Positions 5,166 to 5,281 of a DNA stretch of 5,281 nucleotides are shown one piece after another. The number at the start of each line of letters is the position of its first letter. Within the stretch, counting starts at the first letter, position 1. Origin of the DNA: CBDBZL01 sp031399025. Its GTDB lineage: Bacteria > Pseudomonadota > Alphaproteobacteria > Sphingomonadales > Sphingomonadaceae. Made by a program: the position numbers and the translations under genes. The notes beneath the pieces are model-generated. The model saw nothing but the letters and a program-made list of their open reading frames with translations. It was not told the DNA's origin and searched no databases. Location of the stretch: the NCBI GenBank assembly GCA_031399025.1, contig JANNOJ010000078.1, positions 1 through 5,281 of the forward strand, in the 5' to 3' direction.

Positions 5166-5281
5166 CGGTTTAGCGATGAATGAGGTGTCGTCGCCATTAT
5201 TGTAGGCGATTTCGCCTTCGAGCCAGCCATCTTCGCGCAGATCGGCCCATCCAGTGCCGGTGACCTGATCGCCTTCGTCGG
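5142..5281 (-). CDS. Unidentified protein, C-terminal 45 residues (cut by window edge)
   Basis: The minus strand has an open frame entering from the right edge and stopping at TAG (5144-5142). It reads DEGDQVTGTGWADLREDG then WLEGEIAYNNGDDTSFIAKP and finally WPFSAAC. The body looks like real protein: balanced composition, alternating beta-strand pattern and little Arg or Pro, unlike the overlapping frames. I do not recognise the family; it is not an obvious transposase catalytic domain. The last residues (about PFSAAC) are encoded by the stretch that resembles a mobile-element end, so the native stop may have been just after the Trp and lost, or the gene may lie inside the element. Start and length are unknown. 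Confidence 0.5.
   Translation of the reverse strand, partial: DEGDQVTGTGWADLREDGWLEGEIAYNNGDDTSFIAKPWPFSAAC

Overview
The window is GC-rich chromosomal DNA from an alphaproteobacterium, most likely a member of the Sphingomonadales. The reasons are the hrcA-grpE pair divergent from rph-rdgB, RNase PH and HrcA sequences of alphaproteobacterial type, a PEPxxWA-type PEP-CTERM tail, and a plausible general-stress (EcfG-type) promoter. No rRNA, tRNA or CRISPR array was recognised.

Layout, left to right. Positions 1-136 are the edge of an IS5-family insertion sequence that runs off the left side, with its transposase start reading leftwards. It abuts the stop codon of a complete 98-aa glycine-zipper lipoprotein gene (137-433, minus), which has a stress-type promoter candidate in front. 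Next come grpE (554-1138, minus) and hrcA (1152-2195, minus), a tight heat-shock operon read hrcA then grpE. About 1 kb without an intact gene follows (2196-3234); its right part carries the decayed end of a PEP-CTERM surface or exported protein and the leader of rph. rph (3235-3951, plus) and rdgB (4444-5070, plus) follow, separated by an unusually long 492-bp gap that holds only a doubtful reading frame. After rdgB the usual next gene hemW is not present. Instead a sequence resembling a mobile-element end begins at about 5142, overlapping the C-terminal end of an unidentified minus-strand gene cut by the window edge.

How the genes work together. HrcA is the heat-shock repressor and GrpE the nucleotide-exchange factor of DnaK, so that operon couples chaperone control and chaperone function. 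RNase PH trims tRNA 3' ends, and RdgB removes non-canonical purine nucleotides; their proximity to hrcA is a conserved alphaproteobacterial arrangement rather than a pathway. The lipoprotein is probably a separately regulated envelope-stress gene.

The window looks like a conserved housekeeping locus worn by insertions: mobile DNA at both edges, both with a CTAG at the proposed boundary, plus two enlarged intergenic gaps with gene debris. I found no convincing new multi-gene system. The most worthwhile leads are the stress promoter of the lipoprotein, the possible leaderless hrcA transcript, the rph leader fold that would bury its ribosome site, and the two gene-debris gaps.
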